Assembly (NCBI GenBank): GCA_027596195.1
Contig: JADGJG010000139.1
Coordinates: 1-37,990, forward strand
Direction: 5' to 3'
DNA length: 37,990 bases
Source: Podochytrium sp. JEL0797
Taxonomy: Eukaryota; Chytridiomycota; Chytridiomycetes; Chytridiales; Chytriomycetaceae
Shown here piece by piece: positions 10,734 through 22,195 of this stretch (its first letter is position 1; each line of letters starts with the position of its first letter). The notes beneath the pieces are model-generated. The model ran no database searches. It saw only the letters and a program-made list of their open reading frames with translations, and had not been told where the DNA came from. Made by a program: the position numbers and the translations under genes.

Positions 10734-13700
10734 ATGTTCAACGCCCACCACACACCCGACGAACCCGCCGAGCACTCCGCCTTCAGAAGCTGTTGGCAGT
10801 CTGTTTGCGACGACTGGTGGACCTGGACCTGGCTGCTCCTGACCTGCTGTGTGTGCAACAAGGTCGCCGCTTACATCAGCCCAAGACGCTTCTCGAGCGA
10901 CAAAATCATCCAGGCCTGGCGTGAAAAGGTTTGCTTGGCACTCTAAATTTCGCGAAGTCATCTTGATTTATGCTTCACAAAATCAGCTTGCCGCGTGTAT
11001 AATCATTGCATTCATGATGGCCATCGTGACATTCCTTACCGTTGGCCTCCAACTCGCATTTTGTCCCTCCGGATCCAACTCGACCCCCATCTTGCAACAA
11101 TCCGACCATTCCACCCTCGCCTACCACGACAATGCCGTCATTTTCGGAAGCATGTTCAACTTTTCCGAAGTCTCGAGCGTGCTGGCTGTCAAAGCTGGAT
11201 TCACCCCGGGCCCCAACTTTGCGAACGCAGATCTGACGCAGTTGTTTGCAGCACCTGCTTGCGCACCGTTTGGTTCCAACCCTCAAATTTCGAGTTGCTC
11301 CGTTCCAGATCCATTCGGAGGTCCGTCGTTGACCGCGGTTCCCTGTGTTGATTCCGGACTTGTCTCCACCTTGAACTCAAAGGTTGGTGTCTCGTGAACA
11401 AGAAATCCGTATACTGATTCAGTTATTCAACAGGGACGCGCTTTCTTTTCGTGGGACGATCTCCGACTCAATGCCAATGCGCCACACACACTGATGGTTT
11501 ACAACGGTCTCGTCCTCAACTTGACAACGTACCTTGCTGCACCCAAATCCGCCCAGATCTTTGGAAGTGACCCTGTTGTGAGCAAACTCATTGCAAACAA
11601 TCTTGGAGAGGATTCGACACGCGCATTTTATGGTAACCGCTCGTTTTTTTGATCGAGTCGTCTTGCGTGGAAGCTCACCCCAACATCCAGCTTCCTACGA
11701 AACCATGTCCGCAGCCAACTGCCTCGCACAACGATACACTGTCGGATACATTGACCAAGCCACCGTCGGATGCGGGGCCACGCAATTCATCCAAGGTTCG
11801 ATCCTCGGCATCATTGTGATTCTCGTTTCTGTGCGCTTCACGATGGCGTTTGTGTTCCACTGGTGCATCTCCGGGCGACTTGTGGCCCAAAAGGGGGAAC
11901 CGTCGCGATTCTTGCCCTCTCGCCGGCGGAGGACGACTACGGCGATTGGACAGCCTGGGAACAGTGCATCTGCGCAACGGCAGAATCGCGATGTGTTGGA
12001 GCATTCGAGGCGGTTGAGTGACAACCCGGACGATGCGTATGTGATTATGCTTGTGACGTGTTACACGGAAGCGGAGGAGTCGATCCGCAAGACGGTGGAG
12101 TCGTTGGCGGCGACAGATTACGCGGATGCCAAGAAATTGTTGTTTGTGATTGCGGATGGTAAGTTGCAAGGGAAAGGGAATGATGATTTTACGAGCGAGT
12201 ATGTTAAGGGGTTGGTGACGCGGTTTGAAGGGGAGGAAGGGGAGGAGGTGGAGAAGGTGAAGTATGTGGCGATTGCGGATGGGGTGAAGCAGGAGAATGT
12301 GGCTCAAGTGGTGAGTTTTTTTTTGGTTTTCGTGGGAGGGGGTGTTGGGCTGATCTTTTTTTTTGATTGCAGTATGCTGGTCATTACGAGACGCAATTGG
12401 GAGGACGCGTTCCGATTGTTGGGATTGTCAAATGCGGGACGGATCAAGAGACTGAGAAGCCTGGAAACCGCGGCAAGCGCGACTCGCAAATGATTCTCAT
12501 GAAATTCCTGTCGAGTGTCACGCTCCAAGACGCACGCATGACCCCTCTGGACTTTGACCTTGCCGAGAAAATCGAACGCATCGGAGGCGTGCGGCCCAAC
12601 AAGTATTCCCTTGTGTTGATGGTGGATGCGGATACGGCTGTGAAGGAGGATTCGCTGAATTTCATGGTTCAAGCCATGAAGAACGATCCGCGGATTATGG
12701 GGCTCTGTGGGGAGACGCGGATTGAGAATCAGAGGGATAGTTGGGTGACCAAGATTCAGGTGTTTGAGTATTATATTTCGCATCATTTGGGGAAGGCGTT
12801 TGAGAGTGTGTTTGGGGGTGTTACTTGTCTTCCTGGTGAGTTTTTTTGTTGGGGGTGGGGAGGATGGGGGCTGAGGGTTTTTATTTTTTGAAGGATGCTT
12901 TTCGATGTATCGTGTGCGTGGGGAGACGCTCGATCTTGACGGGGACACGGACTCCAACACGGACGCGATCGTGCCGATCTTGATTGAACCCGCCATCACG
13001 GAACTGTACCGCGAATTCCGGGTCGAAACGCTGCACAAAAAGAACCTCCTTCTCCTCGGCGAGGATCGCTACCTCACGACCCTCATGCTATCCAAGTTCC
13101 CGCGGCGGCGCATGATTTTTGTGCCGCAAGCGCAATGCGAAACCACTGTCCCGGACGACTTTAAGACGCTCTTGTCTCAACGCAGACGGTGGATCAATTC
13201 AACGATTCATAATTTGTTGGAGTTGTTGTTGATTGATAATTTGTGTGGGATTTTTTGTTTGAGTATGAAGTTTGTGATTTTGGTGAGTCCTTTGGTTTTT
13301 TTGTTTGGACGCTGGGGAATGATGGGGTCTAACGAATTTGTCGCAGTTGGAATTGATTGGAACGGTGGTCCTACCTGTTGCCATTCTCCTCACGGGAGTG
13401 TTGATTATTTCTGCGTTTGTGGCGGGTCCCAGCATGTCGCTGTACATGCTGCTCATTACGCTGTTGCTTCCTGGACTGTTGATTCTTTTCACGACGTGTG
13501 AAGTGGATTATATTTTGTGGATGTTTGTGTATTTGGTTGCGTTGCCCGTGTGGAATTTGGTGTTGCCGTTGGTGAGTTTTCTTCTCGTTTGGGGGTGGGG
13601 TGCGCGCGCGTGTGTGTGTGTTGATTGTTGGGTTTCTAGTATTCGTTCTGGCATTTTGACGACTTTTCGTGGGGCGATACGCGTCAAGTTGAAGGAGAGG

Positions 13701-15879
13701 TGGCGACTGCTGGAAATGATCATGGTGACCGGCGGGGGGAGTATGATATTTATTCTGTGCCTACCAAGCCGTGAGTATTATTTCATAGATCGAGGAGGGG
13801 GGGATTTGGCTGACGCTGTTTTGATTTTTTAGGTGGCGCGACTGGATCGAGTCCAAGCATGGAGGACAATACGAAATGAGTATGATGACGGATGCCGATG
13901 TGACTGCCATGGACGTGCACACAATTCTGGAGCACCACGACCAGAGAGAAGCGTCCCGAGCGGCGGCGAATCGGAGTCGCGCGGCGAGTCGGTATTCCTC
14001 CGCGTCGGGTATGCGTCGAGCTTCGGATAGCAGTTCTGAGGGAGGTCGTGGTGGTCAACGTCGTGTGGTGCAGAAGGAGTATGATGATTCTGGGGATCAG
14101 GAGGGGTCTGTGTTGAATGCGGAGTATGACAAGTTTGCGGCGTCGATGCAACGCGCGTCGGCTTCTCACAGTCAGGTTGAGCAGCAGCCGCGGCAGCCGC
14201 CACTGCAGTATCCGTATTCTGGGTATCCTCGGCGGCATGAAGGGGCCGTCCAGCCGTCTGGGCTCCAGTACTCGCAGTATCAGTACCATCATGATCCTTC
14301 TGCTTATCAGTCGGCTGTGCAGCAAGGGTATGGTGGATATGGTGTTGCTTCTCATGCGTATGTTCCGCCGAGTCAGACGGCGATTCATATTCCACCTGCG
14401 ACTTCTACCCGACGTGCGGAGATTGTTGATTCTTTTATGGTGTCGAGTGCGGCGCGTCGTGGGAGGGAGAGTGACGCGAATGAGTCTGTGGAGGAATCGA
14501 TTGAGATGACTCCGATGGCGGCGAGACGTGGGGATGTGCTTCCGTCTGTGATGGTGGCGTCTGTACCGGCTGTTGTTGCTCCCCTAGCGCCCGTGCGGCG
14601 TCATTCTGTGGTTGAGGAGTCGGTGGAGGATCCTGCGATTTCCGAGTCGTTTACGAACTTTTTCGGGGTTGGGGAGGAGGATTCGAGGGTGGAGGAAGGG
14701 GATTCGGGGTCTATACTTGGAGGAGCGGATGAGTCGATTCAAAAGTCTTTTGCGAACATGTTTGGGGTGTCAAATGGGGCCAGCAGTATTCGTGGGTTTG
14801 GGGTGAAAGTGGGACAGGTGGTTCAGAGGGTCAAGTCGTCTGCGGTTAGTGTGGTGGAGAGTTCGAGGGCTTCTTCTGTGAAGAGGGGGGCGCCTCCGCC
14901 GCCGTCGTTGGCTTCGAGGACTGAGTCCAGGAGTTCTGTGGCGACAGCTTCTTCGCGGGGTGGGAAGCCGTTGCCGAGTTTGGTGGGACAGGGGCGGGCA
15001 CCGTCTCATATCAGTCTTCAGAACGTGACCAAGACTTCGGATTCGTCTTCGAATTCTTCGAGTCAGCAGACGCCGAAAGCGGGGCAACAACGCGGGATGG
15101 GTGCTGCGCCACCACTGTCGAATTTGCGCGGCAGTGGGGGGGTGATGAGTGAGGAGGTTCGAAGGGTGCAGCAGCAAGTTGTGGCGCCTGGGTTGGAACA
15201 AGGACGGGAAGAGGTGGTGTGGCCGAGGAGGAGTACGACGCAGCGGCCGCTTCCTCAGCAGCCTCGCGTGGTTGTTTTGGAGCGGGATGAGAGTCAAGAG
15301 CTCAAGGACTCACCGCCCCCGATTCGGACCACGACAGCACGCGGCAAAGTGTCAGACTCTTCGTATGCGAATTTGGTGAATACTGCCGAACGGTTTTTGA
15401 GCCAGAGTTGTTCGAGTATTCAGGTGGAATCTGCGGGTGTTGCTGCTGGGCCGAAACGGGTCAGGAGTTCGTATACGCCCCCGGATGTGTCCATGTCGCG
15501 TGTGATTGATGATTCGGAGTTGGATATTTCGGGTGGTATGTTTGACTTTTCGGGGGATGATGTTGAGTCGGGGGCGTCGTTTTGTCGTGCGGGGGATGAA
15601 TCGAGTTTCTTTGGGGCTTCTTCTGGGCGTGCGGGGAGGGAACAGCAGAGTGAGACGTTTCAAACTGCGGGAGAGGATAGTTTTATCGAGTATGAAGTAT
15701 TTGTTGCGACTGGGAATACGGTTTCGGATGGGAGTCCGTCGCGGGAGGTGAGGGGTGGAAATGGGGTTTCGGTGAGTTTGGGGACGGCCGGGGCGGTGGG
15801 TGGGGGTGGTGGTGGGTTGAAGTCGGGGAGGAAGCCGGGAGGGGCGAGGCCGATGATTCCGAATTCTATGCAGCGGTAG
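10734..15879 (+). CDS. Chitin synthase, class IV-like
   Basis: Nine exons: 10734..10928, 10987..11382, 11434..11632, 11691..12310, 12373..12835, 12894..13282, 13347..13571, 13640..13770 and 13833..15879; 1,554 residues. It is a membrane glycosyltransferase (GT2) that makes chitin from UDP-GlcNAc at the plasma membrane. Visible hallmarks are WREK before the N-terminal membrane segments, [18 protein letters not shown], the VDAD metal/substrate motif (about 555), [25 protein letters not shown] (about 680) and QRRRW (about 724). A cluster of membrane helices and [12 protein letters not shown] follow. This set fits the Chs3-like class IV. No myosin motor is attached. After about residue 900 a disordered Ser-rich tail of about 660 residues follows, much longer than usual. 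It holds two similar motifs, SFTNFFGVG and SFANMFGVS. The start is the first in-frame ATG after an upstream stop; a longer N-terminus through another intron is possible. Confidence 0.9.
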
Positions 15880-15898
15880 GAGGGGGAGGAAGAGCGGC

Positions 15899-15912
15899 GG
15901 GGGGGGGGGGGG
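15899..15912. repeat. Poly-G tract (14 G)
   Basis: Fourteen consecutive G residues lie 20 bases after the chitin synthase stop codon, within its presumed 3' untranslated region. Runs this long are prone to slippage and to sequencing error, so the exact length is uncertain. Confidence 0.7.
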
Positions 15913-15933
15913 TTGATCTATATATTTTTTTGC

Positions 15934-15939
15934 AATAAA
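15934..15939 (+). terminator. Poly(A) signal of chitin synthase
   Basis: An AATAAA hexamer lies 55 bases after the chitin synthase stop and is followed by AT-rich sequence. Position and sequence fit a cleavage/polyadenylation signal. Confidence 0.6.
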
Positions 15940-17443
15940 ATCAGTATGAGATATTTAAATCGCGTGACATTTGTATTGGAGAAGATCTGCTAGTGGGTGG
16001 GTGGCAGAGCGGTTATGGGGGTAGCGGCGACGGCTGTGGAATGCATTATTGTAATATAAAACGCGTCGATAAGAGAAGAGTTGTTTTTTATATAAGCAGG
16101 TTTCCGCGTAAATACTGGATATGTCCATGATTCTTTTTTTTTTCTCAATTCCTCGTTGTGCCTAATCTTCTTTCCCTCCGGCAGATTTTAATAAATGGAA
16201 GGTTATTGAATGTTGCACATCCGATTTTTGTGGCCGTAAATTGCGATGTGGGAACGCGTGGTCGCTTGGTGCCGAATTAAACGAAGGTTGAAGGGGGCAA
16301 CAGTCTCAATGACGGGAAGTTGGCAGTGGCAACGGTTTGTGTGCAGAAGCCACGCAGAAGCATTTTGGTAGGTGACAGAGCTGGAAGAGGTGAATGCATG
16401 GATGTATTTGGATGTCGGAACTGGCTGTTTTGATTTTCAATCTCGGGACAATCTTGGTTCCTGCATTTTCCGTGTCCGATCTTTGTTTTTGCTCGGATAT
16501 TGACCTCTTATTTTACCCCTCGATCACAGCAACTCTGCGATAAGATGCGAGACCTCGAGACACATAACGGACTCAGAGGAGTCAAAATGTGAATTTGAAG
16601 GTGAATTTTTTTTCCATTTTGGGTGCTGATGTTACTGTTTCTGTTTTTCTCTCTTTTTCATTGCTCGGATATATATATATATATATATAAAATGGTTTCC
16701 GATCTTCAATGTCACGTACGTACGGTCGATCGAAGGAGTCGGGTTTCTGGCAGCCCATCTCTGGGTTTTAAACTTTGTCCAGGAAGTCAAGAATCTACCG
16801 TCAGTCGCGAGTCTTTTTTGCGGCGAACCCCTCGCCGAGGGGCCACACCACTATCCGGGGATGTCAAGGGGGAACAAGAGAATCTTGAAACAGCCAACCC
16901 CAACAACGGGGGAAAGACTAACCCGATTCTCTACTCGCTATTGAATGTGGGTTGGATTCTTGGTCAGGAGTGGGTATCGCGATGTGGAACCCGCGGGGCG
17001 CTACGAGGTTAACACAGCTTTGGTTTAGCACTATATTGATTGCAGCTTGGCGCAATGTGAGGTCCTGAGGCCTTGCGAAGATTTTTATGAAGATTTTCTT
17101 CCGGGGGCATCTCAAAAATCTGCTTACTTGCTTAAAAGGCTGAAGGTCTGGAATTCCAAGACTCCTCATATAATATCTTCGCAATTGCAAGAAGGACCAC
17201 TTTGCATTTTGCGCGGACAGGTAAAAGAGGAGTTTGACGAAGACGTTGGAATTAAGAAAAGATTTTCTTTTTGAGGGCGCGCAAGATCGCGATAGGCAGT
17301 CGAAGCGCACAGCCTTCCGATTCCTTAGTCCTCCCACCTCGCCTATCTACCAATCATCCTTCCTTCAACATACCCTACAGCCGGGGTGAAGGGAAGAAGG
17401 AACGGGTAGCAAAACCGCATAATTGGCATAATTCTCTCTCAAG
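15940..17443. other. Long gene-free stretch, hairpins and AT repeat
   Basis: I find no supportable gene in these 1.5 kb. Contents seen: an (AT)n microsatellite at 16669-16689, and two GC hairpins at 16828-16842 (CCCCTC, GCC loop, GAGGGG) and 16898-16911 (CCCC, AACAAC, GGGG). There is also an open plus-strand frame of about 75 codons ending near 17273, with a good splice acceptor just before it (TTGATTGCAG at 17035-17044) but no upstream exon that joins in frame. The 16.7-17.1 kb part is more GC-structured than its surroundings and could be a non-coding RNA or a decayed element. I recognise no tRNA, 5S rRNA or spliceosomal RNA signature. Confidence 0.4.
16669..16689. repeat. AT dinucleotide microsatellite
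   Basis: About ten uninterrupted AT units lie in the gene-free region after chitin synthase. No function is implied. Confidence 0.9.
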
Positions 17444-17449
17444 TTTATT
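17444..17449 (-). terminator. Poly(A) signal of DNAJC3-like gene
   Basis: TTTATT on the plus strand reads AATAAA on the minus strand, about 20 bases after the stop of the DNAJC3-like gene. Confidence 0.5.
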
Positions 17450-17468
17450 TGGTCCCATAATAAGTGGC

Positions 17469-19479
17469 TCAGAAATTGAAATGAAATTGCTGCCCGCCTC
17501 CAGGGAACCCACCGCCCTGCCCCTGTTGGAAAAAGAAGGGCTGTCCATGTTGCTGATGGTGATGGTGCTGCTGGTTTTGTTGCTCGTTGGGATCCACGCC
17601 ATTGTCGAATTGTGCGCGTTTTTCTAATTCGAGTAAAAAAACGTCGGGGTGAGTACAAAACTGAACACCCAACACCAAAAAAAAACTATACCATCATCAC
17701 TCAACACCTCATACGCCTCATTAATCGAACTCATCTTCTTCAACACATCCTCCTCCGTCAACTCCCCTTCATACTTATCCGGATGCCACTGCTGCGCCAA
17801 CTTCCGGAACGCCTTCTTAATCTCCTTCTTGCTCGCCGACCGCGGCACCTCCAGCACTTTATAATAGTCCTTCTTTTTGCTCTGCGCGAGAAGTCGTTCA
17901 GCGCGGTGGTACGCGTCAATCACGCGTCGGTCCTGTTGGTTCGCTTCGTGCGCTTTTTTGAGGTCCCGTAGCGCGTCTTCGTAGTCTTCCTTTTGGAGTT
18001 TGAGTTCGCCGCGGAAGTAGAGGGCTTCCGAGTTGGTTTCGTCGAGTTGGATGGTTTTGGTGCACCAGGTTTCTGTGTCGGCGTCTTTTTTGAGCTGTGT
18101 TTTTGAAAAACAGAAATGTTCATGTTAGAAATCCAATTCACAAGGGGTACCAAATAAATGATCAGCATCACTCACCTCCGCATAACACTTACAAGCCATC
18201 GAATACGCCTTCAACCTCACACTCTCACTCCCAGTCTCCTCCGCCAACGCCAAAAACCCTTTCGGCTCCATCAACTCCGTGACCGCCGATTTCCATCGAG
18301 ACGCGCCAAACAACACATCCACCTTTTTCAAACTCTTGTCCAACGCTTTGAGACTCTTGAACACTTTTTTGCACGGTTTGTTTTCGGGATCCTGTTTCAT
18401 GCATTCTTTGATGGACGCGAGTGAGTCGGCGAGTTCTCCCATTTGGAGGCGGAGGGTCGCGAGTTTGAGGAGGATCGGTGGCGTTGGTTTGAAGCTCGCG
18501 ATTCGGCTAACATGACAAAAAATGGGTCAAAAATCGGCAGCTGCCCCCCCTTGACCCCCCCCCCTCCCACCCTTTCTCGCAAAAAAAAGCACACACCTGT
18601 AATCTCCAACAGCCATAACCACATCATTCAACTCCAAATAAATCTCTGCGCGTTTGACCCTCCAATCCATCTTCAACGGACACGCCTGCACGAGTCGCGA
18701 GAGCGTTTCAAGGGCCACATCGTGTTGTTTACTTTGTATCAACGATTCAACCACTGCAACGTCTTGTTCGGAGGTTTCGGCTTCCTTGATCTATACTCCA
18801 AATTTTTGACCCAACAAATTGGGATTAACGTCTGATGGGGGCGGGATGAAAAAGGGGGGAGGGGAAGGGGTCCTCACCACTTCGACAACATCCAAATCCT
18901 GCGGATGCGAGGCCGAATACTTTCGCAAATCCTTCAAGGCTTCACTCAAATTGCATTCCTTCATGTGAATCTTTCCGCGTTGAATCAGGGCCTGGGAGGT
19001 GTATGTTTGATTAGCGCAAAAGTGTGGCGGTGAGGTGTTGGATTGGTCTGAAAGTGGGAAGGCGGGGAGTCGTGGTCGCTCAATAAAACACAAAACGGGT
19101 TTTACCTGATCGAAATCGGGCCTCAGCTTGAGCACCGTGTCGAAATCTCTCAAGGCCTGGTTCATCCTTCCAATGCTCAATTGGGCGGCAGCTCGTCTGA
19201 ACAGAGCCATGTAGTTTTTGGGTTCTTGCTCTGTGTTTGCGCGGAAGAGAAAGACAACTCGGCATGTCAACAAGACGATATCAAGAAAGGATTAACAGAT
19301 GAGTAGCAATTACCTATCGCGAGATCAAAAGCCTGCATTGCATCATTCACTTTGCCGCTCGCGAGGTGCACTTTGGCTTCGTCGAGCAGCTCTTTGGTGG
19401 ACTTTTTGGACGGGTCGGATGTGGCCGAGACGGCATAGATGGAGCACAGGAGGGCGAAGAGGAACGTGTGGACTTTCAT
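17469..19479 (-). CDS. DNAJC3/P58IPK-like ER co-chaperone
   Basis: Seven exons, complement of 17469..17623, 17692..18094, 18176..18506, 18597..18790, 18878..18991, 19106..19230 and 19314..19479; 495 residues, close to the usual length of about 500. It starts with a signal peptide ([19 protein letters not shown]). Tandem TPR repeats follow over about residues 30-380 (for example [20 protein letters not shown]). A C-terminal J domain lies at about 385-450 with its HPD triad at about 414-416. The end is a Gln/Gly/Phe-rich tail after [11 protein letters not shown], as in DNAJC3. Family members bind unfolded proteins in the ER lumen and stimulate the Hsp70 BiP through the HPD motif. No KDEL-type retention signal is visible, as is normal for this family. 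The first ATG in the longer upstream frame (19572) is rejected because the signal peptide begins cleanly at 19479. Confidence 0.9.
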
Positions 19480-19616
19480 GGGTGCGGGCAGATGAGGTCG
19501 AATTCGAGCCAGAAAAACAAAACGTGGAATAAAGAAGAGGCGATGGGGAGATGGAAAAAATTTCAATGTCAAATTCTCATTGGCTGGCGGTCAGCTGGGA
19601 TTTATCATCACAATGA

Positions 19617-21883
19617 TCAGAACGACGTGGACTTCCAATCCGCACCACCCTTCTGGAACTGAATCGATCCACCACGCCCTCCACCTCCTCCACGTGGCAT
19701 GTTGAACCCAAACCCACCGCGATTCCCAAACCCACCGCCACCACGCGACCCTCCTCCAATAGGAACACTATTCGCATTCCCAAACCCAACACCACCACCT
19801 CCTCTCCCCCTCCCCCTCCCTCTTCCACCCCTCCCCCCACCCCTGCCCCGCATTCCACCAGTAGCCCGCCCACTCCGGAACCGCGGATTCCTCATCGCAA
19901 GCGCCATCAACTCCTCCGAAACAGGAACCATACTCTCCTCCAAACTACACACAAGCTCCCCGGCAAACCGATCCTCCTTCCCAGTCACAAGCGTGAAAGC
20001 CCTTCCCTTTTCCCCTGCTCTCCCCGTCCTCCCGACACGATGCACATGCGCGTCAATGTCGCGTGCAACGTCAAAGTTGACGACTGTTCGCACGGTTTTG
20101 ATATCGAGTCCGCGGGCCGCAACGTCCGTGGCAACGAGGATGGGGATGCGGTTGTGTTTGAGGTCTTGGAGGATTTTGTCGCGCGTGTGTTGAGGGAGGT
20201 CGCCGTGGAAGGGGGTGCAGGGGAATCCTGATTTGTTGAGGTTTTCGGCGAGTTCGTCGACACCTTTTTTTGATTGTTTTTTTTAGCGAACAAGAGTCAA
20301 AAAGTGGAACCAAGCGAATAGGCGCAAGCAAACAACAAGGAAAACTCACCAGCCTTCCGCCCAATAAAGATAATCACTGTCCCCGCCTCCACAAACCCCT
20401 TCAACCGCTGCGTCAACCACCCCCACTTATCCCCATCTTCCCTCAACACCACCACCGTCTGCTCAACATCCAAATTCGCACCCCCAACACTCCCAATCGT
20501 AATCCTCACCGGATCCGTCAACACATCCCTCGCAAGCCACTCCACCTTTTTCGCAAACGTGGCCGAAAACAACAACGTCTGTCGATCAGGCCGCACAGCT
20601 TTACAAATACTTCGAACTTGCGGCTCGAACCCGAGATCAAACATGCGGTCCGCTTCGTCAAGGACGAGAAACGACACACGCGTGAGGGACACGGCTTTCA
20701 TTTTGACAAGGTCAATGAGTCGGCCGGGGGTGGCCACGAGGATTTCGACTCCGCCTGACCGGAGTTGTTTGAATTGGTCGGTTTTGGAGACGCCGCCGTA
20801 GACGACGGCTGAGCGGAGGGAGTAGGATTTGCCAAATTTTTTGGTTTCTGTGTAGATTTGGGTGGCGAGTTCGCGACTGCGGAAATTCGATTGAGAAAAC
20901 GCGAAAGAAAGGAAACGCGAAAAAGGCTCACGTTGGGGCAAGAATCAATCCAATCGGTCCATCCGCCCTCTCCAATTCCGGTTGATCCATCATGTGCACA
21001 ATCATGGGCCACAGAAACGCGGCCGTCTTTCCACTTCCCGTCTTGGACACGGCAATCAAATCCCTCCCACTCAGCGCCACAGGCACAGCCTGCTGCTGAA
21101 TCGCCGTGGGTTTCGCGAATCCAGCCTTCACAATAGTCGCGAGGAGACACTCATCAAACATGAAATGGGCAAACGAGATGCCCGGTTTGGCGACATCGTG
21201 GCCCGACACGCGCATGTCGAGTTCTCTACGGATGCGCAACACGTCCGCGTCTGAGAGGGCGGAAATGTCGGGGTGTTCTTGCAGCAGGTTCTTTTCAATG
21301 TCGATGTATGAGATGGTCGCGTGGTCGACCTTTGCCAGCGGGTCGATTTCCTTTCTGTTTGCAGAGGAGTCTGCATCCAGGTCGTTGTGTTGTGGATCGA
21401 GGGCACGGGCTGCGGCGTAGACATCGTCGTCTGAGTTGTAGCCAGCGGCATCGGGGTCGTTTGCCTGGAAGGCGTCTGGCAGGGCCTAAACAGAAATAAG
21501 AAGCGAAGCCTAAGCAGCGGATGATGCAAACCTTTGCCATGGCCTGGACATAGTCGTCGTTGGCGTCGTCGGCGTCGAGATCGAGGCGCGCAGAGGGCGC
21601 GTCTTTGGAGGTGGCGGCGGCGGCGGCTGTGGCGTTTCCGCGCATGAAGGCGTCGAGGGGGTCTAGGGAAGATGTGAGTAGCTGTCTAGAGCACTCTCTA
21701 GAGGGCGTCTAGAGGGCGCCTAGAGAGCAGTCTAAAGCGCATTCGAGTGACCAGGTAGGTACCTTCTTCTTCGTCCTCCGCAGCAACATCATTCGTTGTC
21801 GCCAGAAACGCGCCAGGAGGTGGCCGCCTAGTGCGTGTCTGGTTGTCGTCTTCGTCTTCGTCGCTGTCAAACGCGCGCTTCAT
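19617..21883 (-). CDS. DEAD-box RNA helicase, DDX42-like
   Basis: Five exons, complement of 19617..20263, 20350..20876, 20932..21485, 21532..21662 and 21763..21883; 659 residues. Motifs in order: Q motif region FAKPTAIQQQ, motif I SKTGSGKT (about 232), PTREL, TPGR, DEAD (about 342), SAT, ATDVAARG and HRVGRTGRAG (about 519). The flanking signature, with FDE before the Q motif, VPVALSGRD, the LRSAVVYGG region and ARDIDAHVHRVGR, is that of DDX42, a helicase tied to the SF3b/U2 snRNP step of splicing and to RNA annealing. The N-terminus is acidic (DSDEDEDD). The C-terminus is a glycine/arginine-rich RGG tail, likely to bind RNA. It is shorter than the animal protein (over 900 residues). The last exon ends 137 bases before the DNAJC3-like start, same strand. 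Its start region faces RPS5 across a 312-base divergent gap. Confidence 0.9.
21684..21740. repeat. Short tandem repeats in DDX42 intron 1
   Basis: The 100-nt first intron of the DDX42-like gene holds four to five imperfect units of about 11-14 bases built on CTAGAG (CTAGAGGGCGT, CTAGAGGGCGC, CTAGAGAGCAGT and neighbours). This looks like a minisatellite that arose by slippage. Confidence 0.65.
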
Positions 21884-22195
21884 GGTCTGTTTGTTTCGAC
21901 TGCCTGTGGAAAGAAATCTTGCCCTCCTTTTTTCGAAGCCCTCTTCAACCGAAAATCGTATGTGCGCTGAGCCCATCACTACCACCCACCGCCATCGCAT
22001 CGCCGCGGGACCTCAAGCAATCGTTCGAATCACACGCTATTATAATGGATCGCATGCACGTATTCGATGGAGTCGCACAAACCAGTTCGGATGGATTGAG
22101 CCCCGCATGGCATCCCCACCGTCACTCCGCACACGCCCACACACACGAGATGCCTTGCCCGTCACTAACCCGAAATACTCCTCCCGCTACAGAAA
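21884..22195. promoter_or_regulatory. Divergent promoter, DDX42-like and RPS5
   Basis: This gap lies between the start codons of two divergently transcribed genes, so both promoters are expected here. The RPS5 start is preceded directly by CTACAG then AAA and ATG, which looks like a splice acceptor. An intron in the RPS5 5' untranslated region is therefore plausible, as in many ribosomal protein genes. No other element is clear. Confidence 0.45.

Noticed and set aside
13876..15879. Separate 667-codon gene starting with its own ATG
   Set aside because: The frame joins chitin synthase exon 8 in phase through the intron 13771-13832, and the residues before the ATG ([14 protein letters not shown]) continue the synthase.
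16918..17337. 139-codon minus-strand frame in the gene-poor region
   Set aside because: No recognisable domain, no codon bias and a PDQESNPHSIASRES-like end of the kind seen in spurious frames.
22023..22031. GTTCGAATC word on the plus strand upstream of RPS5
   Set aside because: The five bases on each side are not complementary, and no tRNA fold can be drawn.
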